The position numbers and the translations under genes were made by a program. The notes under the pieces are model-generated. The model saw only the letters and a program-made list of their open reading frames with translations. It was not told where the DNA came from and did no database searches. From an uncultured Candidatus Berkelbacteria bacterium (GTDB lineage Bacteria; Patescibacteriota; UBA1384; CAILIB01): a DNA stretch of 39,494 nt. The stretch covers positions 1 through 39,494 of the forward strand of contig CAILIB010000024.1 of the NCBI GenBank assembly GCA_903834195.1. Reading direction: 5' to 3'. Positions 1 to 9,977 of the stretch are shown one piece after another (within the stretch, counting starts at the first letter, position 1; each line of letters opens with the position of its first letter).

Positions 1-1510
1 AGTCCTCAACGTCCTGAGAAATAATAGTGAGGCCAAGGAAGTATTTACGGGCGCGCTTTGCTAGGCCGTACAAGAAGCGAGCTGAGTCTTCGTACTGCAT
101 CATCCACCAGGCTTCGTCCACAACCATGAGGCGACGTTTCAGTTCTGATCGAACGTTGTTCCAGATGTAGTTAAGAACCATGAAAATAGCGATTGGTCGG
201 AGCGATTCTTCGAGGTCGCGAATCGAGAATACGACCAATCCACCGGTAAGCTTGAAGTTGGTTGGCTGGTTGAAAAGGCTGGCGAATGTACCTTCGACGT
301 ATTTGTTGAGGCGAAGAATCAGATTCTCTGCTCCCTGCATGTTGCCTAAGACTGCTACTAAGTCTGCCATTACAGGTGGTGGGTTTTGTTGAGTAGAAGG
401 GTCCGAAGTAATATCTTTGAGTGCGTATGCTTCATAGAGACCCTTATCAAGAATGGCGTCCTCTTCTGCTGTAAGGCCTCCTGCCATAAGGCGAATCAAT
501 CCGTGCAATGTTGTGATGTTAGATCGGAGCAGATCTTCATTTGCATCTTCAGGGTGAATAGAAATCGGCAGGTCAAACGGGTTAATTCGCTTAGGAGAAT
601 TAAGATTGATCTCCAAGTATGACCCTCCTACTGCAGCTGCTAGTTTTTCATACTCATTTTCAGGGTCGATAATTACCACGTCTGTACCCAGCATTAGGTA
701 GCGGAGAATTTCAAGTTTTACAAAATATGATTTTCCAGCACCAGAGGTTGCAAAGATTGTTGCATTGGCATTCTCTAAGTTGAAACGATCAAACAGAATA
801 AGTGAATCGTTGTGTCGATTAATTCCGTACAGAATTCCTTCGTCAGAGGTAAGTTCAGCAGAGGAAAATGGAAAGGTTGTACAGAGGGATCCGGTATCAA
901 GGTTTCTCAAAATACCGAGCTCGTCAGAGGCAATTGGGAGGGTAGAATTAAACCCTTGTTCCATTTGAACAAGTGTTTCCTTGGTGTAAATCAGCATTCC
1001 TCCCAGAGTGGAGGATAGTTGCTTAGACAGAGTATTCAACTCTTCAAGTGACTTAGCGTACAGAGTAAAATAGAGGCTGTATTGGAATAATCGGTTCTGC
1101 CCTTGAGCTAGAGTTTCACGAAGTTCATCGATGTCAGAAACTGCAGTATCTAGTTCTGGGTCGCGAACTTGTCCCCGTTCAGCTTCAATTTGGCGGGTTG
1201 ATTCTAACTGAGAAACCTTCTTCCGTAACTCTTGCATCACTTCTTGAATATCCTGTGGCACGATAAACATGCCGATATCCATAGTGAAATCGTAGTTGAT
1301 AATTGGCGAGAGCCAGTTGGTGTTCAGATAGCGAGGATACGTGTACACAAAGAGTGAACGGACAAAGTAACTCCCCATTTGGATATGGTTTGTAGTTACT
1401 ACAAAGTCCGCAGGGGCGATGATATCGCGCGTGGTAGTTAATCCGTCCTGATATGCACTTAGAGCTGCTTGTGCTGCCTCTGCGCTTTTGTCGTGGTGAA
1501 ACAAACTCAT
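1..1510 (-). CDS. VirB4/TraC-like type IV secretion ATPase (C-terminus runs off the window)
   Basis: Reverse-strand translation open from ATG at 1510 to the window edge: MSLFHHDKSAEAAQ...ANATIFATSGAGKSYFVKLEILRYLMLGTDVVIIDPENEYEKL...LMVVDEAWWMMQ; Walker A and VDEAW Walker B typical of VirB4. Confidence 0.9.
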   Translation of the reverse strand, partial: MSLFHHDKSAEAAQAALSAYQDGLTTTRDIIAPADFVVTTNHIQMGSYFVRSLFVYTYPRYLNTNWLSPIINYDFTMDIGMFIVPQDIQEVMQELRKKVSQLESTRQIEAERGQVRDPELDTAVSDIDELRETLAQGQNRLFQYSLYFTLYAKSLEELNTLSKQLSSTLGGMLIYTKETLVQMEQGFNSTLPIASDELGILRNLDTGSLCTTFPFSSAELTSDEGILYGINRHNDSLILFDRFNLENANATIFATSGAGKSYFVKLEILRYLMLGTDVVIIDPENEYEKLAAAVGGSYLEINLNSPKRINPFDLPISIHPEDANEDLLRSNITTLHGLIRLMAGGLTAEEDAILDKGLYEAYALKDITSDPSTQQNPPPVMADLVAVLGNMQGAENLILRLNKYVEGTFASLFNQPTNFKLTGGLVVFSIRDLEESLRPIAIFMVLNYIWNNVRSELKRRLMVVDEAWWMMQYEDSARFLYGLAKRARKYFLGLTIISQDVED

Positions 1511-2496
1511 AGTGGTGTACTGATAGGTGGAATGCCGTTGTTTTGAGGTGGTGGTTGTGGTGCGGTACCAGGTTGAAGAATCTGAGCTGGAACGCCAGGA
1601 AGAGGTTGAGTAGGCACTTCAGCAACAGGTCCAGTTGGAGCTATGGGAGTTGGAATTGGAACAGGTGCTACAACGGGAGCTGGAGGTGTTACAATTTCAT
1701 CTGGAAGCGGTGTATCCATTACGTGGCCCGAAAGGTCTTCCTGAGTAACACTCTGTGGAGGTTGTACGATAAAGCCTGTAGGAGGCGTTTCAACAGCTGG
1801 AGCTGCTGGTGCATCTTGAGGTGCATCGATTCCGCTCACAATGTTAGAGTTTAAGGTATCCACATCTGTTAGACGTTCTTCAGATACTACATCAGGATTG
1901 TAAATACCGTAGTAGAGCTCAATGAGTTGCTGGGTCTCAAGTAGAGTTGACTTGATGCTTAGGCGGCCAAGACCACCGGCGATAATATTTGCACGGTTGT
2001 GGACTTCAGTTCGATAGTGAGCAAATTCAGCCTCGTCCATTATTGGACCAGTAGGTTGGCGGTGGAAAATATTAGAGATTTGGGCAAATCCAGCCGATTT
2101 ACTTATCGGAGCATAGCTTACTACTACATAGAAACGCTTGGACATGATGTTTGCCACCGAGATCAGGCGCCGGACAAAACCAACATAATCTTCGATCTGA
2201 ATACGGAGAAGGTCATTAGTAACTGTTTTCTGAGATTTCTCAAGGCGAATCAAATATTGTTCAAGATCGAGCTTCTTGGATTGAACAACAATCTGAATGG
2301 GAAAATCAAGAGAGTTTAAGAAACCTTGGTAGGCATAGATAATGGCGTTCTGTTCTGTTTCTGACTTAAGATCAAAGTTGATCGGTTCAAGTTTAAGGAC
2401 AGCGCGAAGGCTGCCATCGGTCATAATGACTGTGCCATCAACGATTCCGGCGATTGGAAGGTGTTCTTGAGTTGGTGAGGCGGTAGAGCGGGCCAC
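1507..2496 (-). CDS. VirB4 N-terminal/TraC-like domain protein with proline-rich C-terminal tail
   Basis: 329-aa ORF overlapping the VirB4 start by 4 nt; 'GIVDGTVIMTDGSLRAVLKLEPINFDLKSE..' resembles the N-terminal region of VirB4-like proteins. Confidence 0.65.
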   Translation of the reverse strand: MARSTASPTQEHLPIAGIVDGTVIMTDGSLRAVLKLEPINFDLKSETEQNAIIYAYQGFLNSLDFPIQIVVQSKKLDLEQYLIRLEKSQKTVTNDLLRIQIEDYVGFVRRLISVANIMSKRFYVVVSYAPISKSAGFAQISNIFHRQPTGPIMDEAEFAHYRTEVHNRANIIAGGLGRLSIKSTLLETQQLIELYYGIYNPDVVSEERLTDVDTLNSNIVSGIDAPQDAPAAPAVETPPTGFIVQPPQSVTQEDLSGHVMDTPLPDEIVTPPAPVVAPVPIPTPIAPTGPVAEVPTQPLPGVPAQILQPGTAPQPPPQNNGIPPISTPL

Positions 2497-2930
2497 TAGC
2501 GTTTAATTAATGGCTGATTGGTTTTTCCACGACTGTCGAGTACTGCTGCAAGAGTAGCTAGTTCACCTGGTTTAATCTTGCGTGCACTATGTTTCTTATC
2601 GTCATCATTCTTAATAGAAACTGGACGAATAAGTTGAGTTTCCTTCCCTGTTTTATGCCAGACTCGGGTTTTTGGCTTAAAAACGTATGCCAGGATAAAT
2701 CTGAAGAACCGATACATCGGCTGATCATTGAACTTACCGATTGAAAGCACGACGGTTAATAACGCAAAAAAACCTCCACCCACTTGGCGTACGAGATCTG
2801 GTAGAGAGAGGCTGGTATAGATCAAAAACGCGAGTCCCCCTCCGACAACCAGGATCCCGAACTGGATGGCCGTGAGTGGACCGACGATACGATCTTCCAT
2901 GGCGATGTTCTGTGGAACCCGAAACTGCAT
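2496..2930 (-). CDS. PrgI family membrane protein
   Basis: MQFRVPQNIAMEDRIVGPLTAIQFGILVVGGGLAFLIY..., two TM segments, directly upstream of VirB4-like genes; start set at the MQFRVP Met rather than the longer ORF. Confidence 0.8.
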   Translation of the reverse strand: MQFRVPQNIAMEDRIVGPLTAIQFGILVVGGGLAFLIYTSLSLPDLVRQVGGGFFALLTVVLSIGKFNDQPMYRFFRFILAYVFKPKTRVWHKTGKETQLIRPVSIKNDDDKKHSARKIKPGELATLAAVLDSRGKTNQPLIKR

Positions 2931-3036
2931 ATATGTGTGAAATACAGATGTACAACGTACGGATTTATTATACGAGGGCGGGCGGGAAAAAGCTAATAAA
3001 ATAGCCGCCGGACTGAGCCGGCGGCGGTGCATACGA

Positions 3037-3705
3037 TCAGAGATTAGCCAGTCCAATGAAGCACTGGCGGAAAAGTGAAATTGCAGTAATGAGGCGCTGA
3101 TATTCTCGTAATGATTTTTCGTGAACCTCATTATTGCTCTGTAGAGCGAATGCAAAGTTGAGGTTTTCTCCAAGCTGATCTAGTTGTTCAAGAAGAGTTG
3201 ATATTGAAGATTTCGTTTCGTCTTCATCAAGCAGAGATGTAATTTGGTTGGACAGCTGAGTTATCATCGCCTCCGTATATAGGCAGGTTGCGGCAAAGAA
3301 AAAACTATAATCTCCCGAATTAGTTGCGCGTATGTACAGAAACGAAAGAATCGTTTTCATTTCCGATGCATCATCCACACTGAGTCGTCCATTTTCAATC
3401 TTCTTAATCATCAGGGTTGATTTGATGGTTTCAAAGAATGACCAGCTTTGTAAATGTGAACTATTTATCTGAAGGTAAAGATCTCCAAGTCGAATGAGGA
3501 GTGGACGAACAAAATTTGGTGCGTTTTCTCTGTGAAGAGTCCAGTAGCAAAAAATGGATAAAATCAGGACTTCAGTTTCAACTTCTGGATTAAGATATAT
3601 GGTCGATGATGATGAGAACGGAGAGTCTGTTAAATCGCCCAAGGTTCCCAAGATATTGTCGAGTTTAGGGTCGTAGGGGCCAATTTGTGCAAGAAACGAT
3701 TTCAT
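3037..3705 (-). CDS. hypothetical protein
   Basis: 222-aa ORF in apparently isolated position; no recognisable motif. Confidence 0.6.
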   Translation of the reverse strand: MKSFLAQIGPYDPKLDNILGTLGDLTDSPFSSSSTIYLNPEVETEVLILSIFCYWTLHRENAPNFVRPLLIRLGDLYLQINSSHLQSWSFFETIKSTLMIKKIENGRLSVDDASEMKTILSFLYIRATNSGDYSFFFAATCLYTEAMITQLSNQITSLLDEDETKSSISTLLEQLDQLGENLNFAFALQSNNEVHEKSLREYQRLITAISLFRQCFIGLANL

Positions 3706-3759
3706 TTTAATGTCCTAACTTTTGCAGTATAGCTGGACATTTAGATCTGTACAGAGTAC

Positions 3760-4230
3760 TTATCCTCCCGCTGAATTTGTATTTCGCCAGTATTCAATTT
3801 GTTCTCGTGTTTCCTCTGCAAGTATATTTGGCACAAGAGTGACTTCATTTGCTGTATGATCCCGTACCATTTCAGCAGATATGCTCGGACGTGTTTTTCT
3901 CCCCTGTGCTGTGCCGTATATAAAAGTGAAAATTTTGGTTTTTATAGCTGCCGACATGCACATTGAACATGGTTCAGCGTTGGTTACTAAAATGTGCCCC
4001 TCAAGAGATTGAGTGTGAAGGGTTTTACATGCATGCCGAAGGAGGTTTATTTCAGCGTGGGCAAGACGATCACTATCTTGTAGTTTTGTGCAGTGTGCAG
4101 AAAACACAACAGCGCCTGCCTTATCAACTAAAAGTGCTCCAAATGCGTCTTCTCCAGATTTACCGGCTAATTCAGCTTCTGTCATGCAGAGGCGGACTAG
4201 TCGTTCTTTTTGTTCTTGTGTGAACATGTG
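3760..4230 (-). CDS. cytidine/deoxycytidylate (guanine) deaminase family protein
   Basis: HAEINLLRHA...TNAEPCSMC zinc-binding deaminase signature; start assumed at MFTQEQ. Confidence 0.85.
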   Translation of the reverse strand, partial: HMFTQEQKERLVRLCMTEAELAGKSGEDAFGALLVDKAGAVVFSAHCTKLQDSDRLAHAEINLLRHACKTLHTQSLEGHILVTNAEPCSMCMSAAIKTKIFTFIYGTAQGRKTRPSISAEMVRDHTANEVTLVPNILAEETREQIEYWRNTNSAGG

Positions 4231-4390
4231 TGTGAGTGTATATGGCAAGATTCGCAGATTGTTGGTGAGGTGTCTAATATTGGGCGGGGCGGAGTAGGTG
4301 CGTATATGTTCGCTAAATATAGCGGGACTCGATTATAGTTCGCTGCGCGAACGGGCAAGCATGCACATGGTACTCTCGTCCCTCCTGATT

Positions 4391-4476
4391 CCACTAAAAT
4401 ATGCCCCAATGATTACCTCTGCAGCACTATTCTATTCCAGTGCGAAGCCAGTAATCATTGGGGCATATTTTAGTGG
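4391..4476 (-). terminator. 25-bp perfect-stem hairpin with structured core at the 3' end of tRNA-Leu(TAA)
   Basis: CCACTAAAATATGCCCCAATGATTA (4391-4415) / TAATCATTGGGGCATATTTTAGTGG (4452-4476) enclosing 4416-4451. Confidence 0.75.
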
Positions 4477-4557
4477 TACCGCGGGCGGGACTCGAACCCG
4501 CAAGCCCGAAGGCAAAGGATTTTAAGTCCTTCGTGTATACCATTCCACCACCGCGGC
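4474..4557 (-). tRNA. tRNA-Leu(TAA)
   Basis: Cloverleaf with long variable arm, anticodon TAA, encoded CCA. Confidence 0.95.
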
Positions 4558-4574
4558 GTACCTATTAAGCTAGC

Positions 4575-5540
4575 TTACGATACCAGAAAGGGCTCCACTC
4601 GCCAACCACTTTCCCCTTTGCTAATGCGTCCAGGAACCGTAAAGCCAGCGGCTCGTGGGTGTCCTCCTCCACCCATCACACGTGCTAAGGCCGCAACATT
4701 AAACATTGAGCCGTCAGCAGTGCGGAATGACCCGCGAATGTCGCCTGGAATAAGTTCTGTAAGCAGTAGCGTAAATTTAACTCCGCTAAGTGTATTAAGT
4801 TCATTCACTACTCCAATTAAATCTTCATCCTTAGCATTCACAGCAAGCATGTCAGCGTGAGTAAGAGCTGAAACTGCGCATCTTCCTCCCCAACTTACTT
4901 CAAGTCGTTCTAGGGCCATTCCAACCAGTTTTAAGTGGGCAACGGACTTCTGATGGCTGATATGTTGAACAATCTTGTTTAGTCGTGCCCCACGGCGCAT
5001 TAAGTCGGCCGACATCTGCATGGTAGCTTCTCGAGTATTACTGTACTGAAATCCTCCAGTATCGGTGTACATCCCAGTTAATAGCGCTGTAGCGATGTCA
5101 TTTGTAATTCGGGTACCGAGTTCACGAATCAGTTCCACTACAAGCTCGGCGGTTGATGAAACATCTCGCTTACTCAGTGATGAGGTGGCTAGTCGAGAAA
5201 GATCTCCATCAGGATGATGATCTACATACGCAAGTGCTCCCCGTTTTGCGTAGGCGCGTATTAAGTCCCCGTACCCTGTTCTCGCTGCGTCTGGGGCATC
5301 TAATATTATGCAAAGATCAGCATCGGACGGTAGTACGCTGGTGTTAATTGTTTTCCAACCATCTAAAAATTGAAAAACTGTTGCTACACCATCACGAAGA
5401 TAGGCTTCTGCTTGAAAGCCTAATTGGGTAAGCGAAAGAGTAAGACCTAGCGTAGAACCAACTGCGTCTCCATCTGGATGGACATGCGAAACAATGACAA
5501 TGCGTTTCGATTGTCTGATCTGAGAAATCAGGCTAGTCAT
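4575..5540 (-). CDS. DHH family phosphoesterase (NrnA-like)
   Basis: SHVHPDGDAVGS, VDHHPDG, C-terminal GGGGHPRAAGF (DHHA1). Confidence 0.9.
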   Translation of the reverse strand: MTSLISQIRQSKRIVIVSHVHPDGDAVGSTLGLTLSLTQLGFQAEAYLRDGVATVFQFLDGWKTINTSVLPSDADLCIILDAPDAARTGYGDLIRAYAKRGALAYVDHHPDGDLSRLATSSLSKRDVSSTAELVVELIRELGTRITNDIATALLTGMYTDTGGFQYSNTREATMQMSADLMRRGARLNKIVQHISHQKSVAHLKLVGMALERLEVSWGGRCAVSALTHADMLAVNAKDEDLIGVVNELNTLSGVKFTLLLTELIPGDIRGSFRTADGSMFNVAALARVMGGGGHPRAAGFTVPGRISKGESGWRVEPFLVS

Positions 5541-5546
5541 GACTGA

Positions 5547-6077
5547 CTAGGCGCGAATGAGTACACTGGTTCCTTCGAGTGGTAACCCAACTCGAGTAAT
5601 CTTAAGTGTGTCACCTTCTGTTCGTGGAAGGCCTAAAGCAGCGAGTACAGCTTCAGTTGCACCTGCGCCAGATAGTACTAAGTAAGATGGCTCAAGTGCT
5701 TTGGTAATCACCTTAAGAGTATCAATATTTGCGTCGCTACGTAGATCAGCAACAAGAATATTAACCTGAGCAACGTCATCAAGTTTCGTTACACTACTAT
5801 CAAGTTCATCGAGTATGAGAGTAGTAAGTTCTTCTGCACGAATAAAGTATGCAACAGAAGCAGTGAGAGGAATGCCTTCGCACTGAATTGAAGCAACATC
5901 GTATTCACCCGCTCCAGGGATAGTAAATGAACCTATCCGAATCCCAGGACCTATCGTGACGGTTTCGGTCTTAGTCTTGAGAGTAACAGTATCTGTTCCA
6001 GAGTGGGCAATAACCATATGTCTTGTGCCACTCTCCTCGCTTGTACGTGAACTTCCTAGGACAGGAATGTATCGCAC
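5547..6077 (-). CDS. MBL-fold-like hypothetical protein
   Basis: 176-aa ORF with 'IPGAGEYDVASIQCEGIP' resembling degenerate MBL-fold proteins; start could be the internal MVIAHSG. Confidence 0.5.
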   Translation of the reverse strand: MRYIPVLGSSRTSEESGTRHMVIAHSGTDTVTLKTKTETVTIGPGIRIGSFTIPGAGEYDVASIQCEGIPLTASVAYFIRAEELTTLILDELDSSVTKLDDVAQVNILVADLRSDANIDTLKVITKALEPSYLVLSGAGATEAVLAALGLPRTEGDTLKITRVGLPLEGTSVLIRA

Positions 6078-6128
6078 GAACTGTGCTCGGAGAGTGGCGT
6101 CGCTTAACTTATAAGAAGTGGGTGAGGA

Positions 6129-7368
6129 CTACGCTTGTTGTTCGAAGTCGTCGACTTCGTCGATCAAACGCTTTTTAGTTGTCTTTTTCTTTGCCTTTTT
6201 AGGTGCTTCTTCTTCAGTTGCAACTGTCGCTGTAGCGGTTGCTGTAGTTTCTTCAACTACAGGTTCGTTGAGGCGCTTAAAGGAAAGTCCGAGACGATGT
6301 TGAGTTGGATCAATTGAAATGATCTTGAACTCGTAGGTGTCGCTCATATGAAGGATGGTACCTGGATCGGTAATCCGCTCATTTGAGATTTCTGAGATGT
6401 GAACGAGTCCATCGATCTCACTGTCTAAGCGTACGAATACACCAAACGGAGTGATACGAGTAACTTGTCCCTTAACCAGCTCACCTACTTTGTACTTGCT
6501 GGCAGCTTCTTGCCAAGGATCTGGCAGGAGGCGCTTGATTGAAAGTGATACGCGGTTGTCTGCGGTAGACACTACGAGTACTTTTACTTTCTCAGCTACA
6601 GTGTACATCGAACTAATGTCGATCACACGTCCCCAAGCAATCTCGGAGATGTGAACCAGGCCTTCGAGTGAATCTTCTTCAGAACCTAGTTTTACAAAGA
6701 TACCGAAATCAACGATACCCGTAATAGTTCCTTCAAGGATGTCACCTTCTTTGATGTGCTTTAGACGTGCTTCTTGAGCAGCATCACCAGCAGCCTTTTC
6801 AGAAAAGATCAATTTGCCCTGTTGAGGGTCAAATGTAAGTACTTTAACTGTAAGAGGTTGTCCAACCAGCTCTTTGAGCTTGGCATAGATTTCATCAGGG
6901 TTACCACCGTCAACGCGTGGGTAGTGTTCAGAAGCAAGTTGAGATACAGGCATGAATCCTGTGAAGTCACCAAGTTCGATAAGTAGACCACCTTTGTTCG
7001 CGTCGCTTACCTTAACGACCATAGGTTGGCCATCTTTTACACGGCTTGTAAGCTCGTTGGTAATACGTTCGCGATCAGCGCGACGAAGTGAAAGTACAAT
7101 ATTGCCCTTCTTGTCTTCAAGAACAAGTACAGAAGCAACGATTGGGTCACCTGGTTTAAGCTCGCCAGAGAGTACCGAAAGCTCGCGCTCTGGGATAACT
7201 CCAACTGCAGCTCCGTTGATATCGACCCAAATGCGGCTCGATGATGAAGAAATAACAGTTCCTTCAATCACTGATCCGGGCACGTACGGTACAACGTTAC
7301 CGCCTTGCTCTTTTAATAAGGACTCCATCGTGAGGGGTTCCAGCTCTTTTGTAGGCTCTTTGGCCATA
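6129..7368 (-). CDS. rpsA: S1 RNA-binding domain protein (ribosomal protein S1-like)
   Basis: Four S1-type repeats, e.g. EGTITGIVDFGIFVKLGSEEDSLEGLVHISEIAW and KGQVTRITPFGVFVRLDSEIDGLVHISEIS; start set at MAKEPTKELEP. Confidence 0.85.
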
Positions 7369-7546
7369 GGAAAAATTCCATTCTTATACTCCGACTTAAG
7401 TCGTATGTATACGTATTCAAAACCCTCAATCCTTACGCAGTCCTGCTTGGTGTTTTGAATACGTATACCGGCGACACTCTTATGCTCCGGCTCTGCCGTG
7501 TGCATATGCAAAAAGGGTAATCCCTACTTGCACATAAACACCGCAC

Positions 7547-7948
7547 CTATGCTTTAGGTTTTGGAAGGTACTTATTGTATCGTTCAACAGCTTTAACTGT
7601 AATCTTTTCTTGCCTATACCGCGTACGCGTATACCACACAATCGCATTAATCCAGATTACAAGAATGATCTCTTGTAGCGTACGCAGAGCATCCATACTG
7701 AGGATAGGGATTTCTTGAATACGGCATGCGTAGAGGAGTAATCCGATTAGTCCATTTGTCCACAGGAGGTTTCTCCAGCGACGCTTGAGTGATGGGTTAA
7801 GTGGTACTGCTGGTATCGCAATAATAAGTGCGATTACTAAACAGACAATTGTTAAAGTTGCATAGACAGGGGCAAACTTCCAGGTTGCTACCGGATTAAG
7901 GTCAAAAAGCGTCTTATACGACCACCAATCTTCCAGTTTAAAGCCCAT
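7547..7948 (-). CDS. hypothetical membrane protein
   Basis: 133-aa ORF with several hydrophobic segments. Confidence 0.6.
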   Translation of the reverse strand: MGFKLEDWWSYKTLFDLNPVATWKFAPVYATLTIVCLVIALIIAIPAVPLNPSLKRRWRNLLWTNGLIGLLLYACRIQEIPILSMDALRTLQEIILVIWINAIVWYTRTRYRQEKITVKAVERYNKYLPKPKA

Positions 7949-7967
7949 ACTATTCGTTAGTTCATTG

Positions 7968-8053
7968 TGGTGCCGCGAGAGGGACTTGAACCCTCACACC
8001 ATTGCTGGTCTAGGCCCTCAACCTAGTGCGTATGCCAATTCCGCCATCGCGGC
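7968..8053 (-). tRNA. tRNA-Leu(GAG)
   Basis: Cloverleaf with long variable arm, anticodon GAG, encoded CCA. Confidence 0.95.
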
Positions 8054-8197
8054 CCGATGGATAAAAGCTAATTAAGTCTACCAGTTTAGCGGCAATCTGT
8101 CGAGTGTTAGCAACAGGATTGAGTTATAGGTATTCCAGGTTGGGAATGTGATGAAATACTACAGACTTTCAGCCGTCTTCTGACGTATGGTCAAACC

Positions 8198-9622
8198 ATG
8201 CAATCAATAGTTTATACAGCATGTGTTGAAGGGGCTTCTGTAATTGAAGTTGCAGTTGAAGTTGAGATTCATCCAGGGTTACCAATCTTTAGTATTATCG
8301 GCTTGCCAGATAAGCAAATTGAAGAGGCTCGTGAAAGGGTTCGTTCGGCAATTCGATCATCAGGGTATCAGTTTCCCCTGGGTCGAATCACTGTGAATCT
8401 TGCTCCTTCAGCAGTTCGTAAGCATGGTACAGGGTTTGACCTTGCTATTGCTACTGGTATTTTAGTGTGTGCAGGTGCACTTGAACCAATTGATATGAAT
8501 ATTTGGCTTGTTGGTGAGCTAGGCTTACAAGGAGATGTCCGGCCAGTGCAACATGCAGCAACTTTGGTTATACATGGGGCTGATCTGGGAAAGAGGCTGA
8601 TTATGCCGCATGGTCAAGAAAATATCGCAGGGCTCATTGGTAAAGGGGAGTTTTACTTTGCCCAGAACTTACGTGAAACAATTTTTTGGTGGAGTACCGG
8701 TACCTGGAAGTTGGCACAATTAATAGAGTTACCAGGCAGGGAACAAACACAGTATAAAATTGATCAAATTCGGGGTCAGGACGGGGCTAAACGCGCCTTG
8801 TTAATTGCACTGGCAGGGAAACATCCTCTCTTACTTACTGGGCCTCCTGGAATGGGTAAAACCATGCTTGCCAATGCCGCCGCAGAGCTGTTGCCGACAA
8901 TGAGTAGAGAAGATGTCTTAGAAATGTTAAAACTCTTAGCTTTTGTTGAGATGGGAAATTCCTATCAATATGAAAGGCCGTTTCGTAGTCCACATCACAC
9001 AGTAAGTAAGGCCGCATTATTTGGCGGTGGAAATCCTATCAAGCCAGGGGAGGTTAGTTTGGCAAATCAGGGGGTGCTATTTTTGGATGAGCTTCCGCTA
9101 TTCAAACGAGAGGTTTTAGAAAGTTTAAGGGAAGTGATTGATACCCGTAAAGTTGTTCATAATAGGGCAGGAAAACAGCATGTCTATCAAGCAGCAGGTG
9201 TTTTGATTGCTGCGCGTAACCCATGTGCCTGTGGAAGGCAGGGAATAGCTGGGCAGGAGTGTATCTGTACACCGGCTGAACGTGCAAAATATGGACTACG
9301 AATATCAGAACCTCTTTTGGACAGGTTTGAAGTATTTTGTGATGTTCCTGCGCTGATAGGGCAGGATTGGGATTCAGCTGCAAAACCATTAGGTCAACAA
9401 TTTGCTGACCACATAGCTTCAGTTTGGAAACAGTCAGGGGAGGTTTCTTGGTCAAAAGAAGCGCTTGATGTATTACGCACTTCAGTTGGGAGTTTAGGGT
9501 TGTCGGGAAGAAGTAGGGAAAGTGTGCGAAGGGTTAGTGAAACAATTACCCGAATTCGGGATGGTTCTTCTGTCTTAGTTGAAGATGTTTTTGAGGCCCT
9601 GCAGTTCAGAAACCGGGGATAA
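8198..9622 (+). CDS. comM: YifB/ComM-like Mg chelatase-related ATPase
   Basis: GLPDKQIEEARERVRSAIRSSG...PSAVRKHGTGFDLAIA...LLTGPPGMGKTMLA...FRSPHHTVS...GEVSLANQGVLFLDELP; conserved YifB/ComM blocks. Confidence 0.9.
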   Translation: MQSIVYTACVEGASVIEVAVEVEIHPGLPIFSIIGLPDKQIEEARERVRSAIRSSGYQFPLGRITVNLAPSAVRKHGTGFDLAIATGILVCAGALEPIDMNIWLVGELGLQGDVRPVQHAATLVIHGADLGKRLIMPHGQENIAGLIGKGEFYFAQNLRETIFWWSTGTWKLAQLIELPGREQTQYKIDQIRGQDGAKRALLIALAGKHPLLLTGPPGMGKTMLANAAAELLPTMSREDVLEMLKLLAFVEMGNSYQYERPFRSPHHTVSKAALFGGGNPIKPGEVSLANQGVLFLDELPLFKREVLESLREVIDTRKVVHNRAGKQHVYQAAGVLIAARNPCACGRQGIAGQECICTPAERAKYGLRISEPLLDRFEVFCDVPALIGQDWDSAAKPLGQQFADHIASVWKQSGEVSWSKEALDVLRTSVGSLGLSGRSRESVRRVSETITRIRDGSSVLVEDVFEALQFRNRG

Positions 9623-9694
9623 GTACTCTATTAAACCTGTACAAACTGCAATTTTCTGGCATAGTTTTTCTTGTATTCGCATTACGTTTTGATC

Positions 9695-9770
9695 GATCTG
9701 TAGCTCAGGTGGTTAGAGCAACGCTCTTATAAGGCGTGGGTCCTGGGTTCAAGTCCCAGCAGATCGACCA
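9695..9770 (+). tRNA. tRNA-Ile(TAT)
   Basis: Acceptor CGATCTG/CAGATCG, anticodon loop CTTATAA, encoded CCA. Confidence 0.9.
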
Positions 9771-9805
9771 AATTAAAAGTACTCTTTGGAGTACTTTTAA
9801 TTTTG
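9751..9805 (+). repeat. 55-bp direct repeat copy 1 (tRNA-Ile 3' end plus terminator)
   Basis: aagtcccagcagatcgaccaaattaaaagtactctttggagtacttttaattttg repeated at 9923-9977. Confidence 0.95.
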
Positions 9806-9922
9806 CTAAAGAGATGGGACTTGAACAGGAAAGGGGTCGGGAAAACAATTGTTTTCCCGTGAAGGAGAGCAGCGAGTGAAATGAGTGATGAGAACCGTGG
9901 GTTCTCATCTGTGCTCAGGTGA

Positions 9923-9977
9923 AAGTCCCAGCAGATCGACCAAATTAAAAGTACTCTTTGGAGTACTTTTAATTTTG
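9923..9977 (+). repeat. 55-bp direct repeat copy 2
   Basis: Identical to 9751-9805. Confidence 0.95.

Noticed and set aside
1543-1854. Trp/Asn-rich 103-aa plus-strand ORF.
   Set aside because: Antisense of the proline-rich tail of the 1507-2496 protein; composition artefact.
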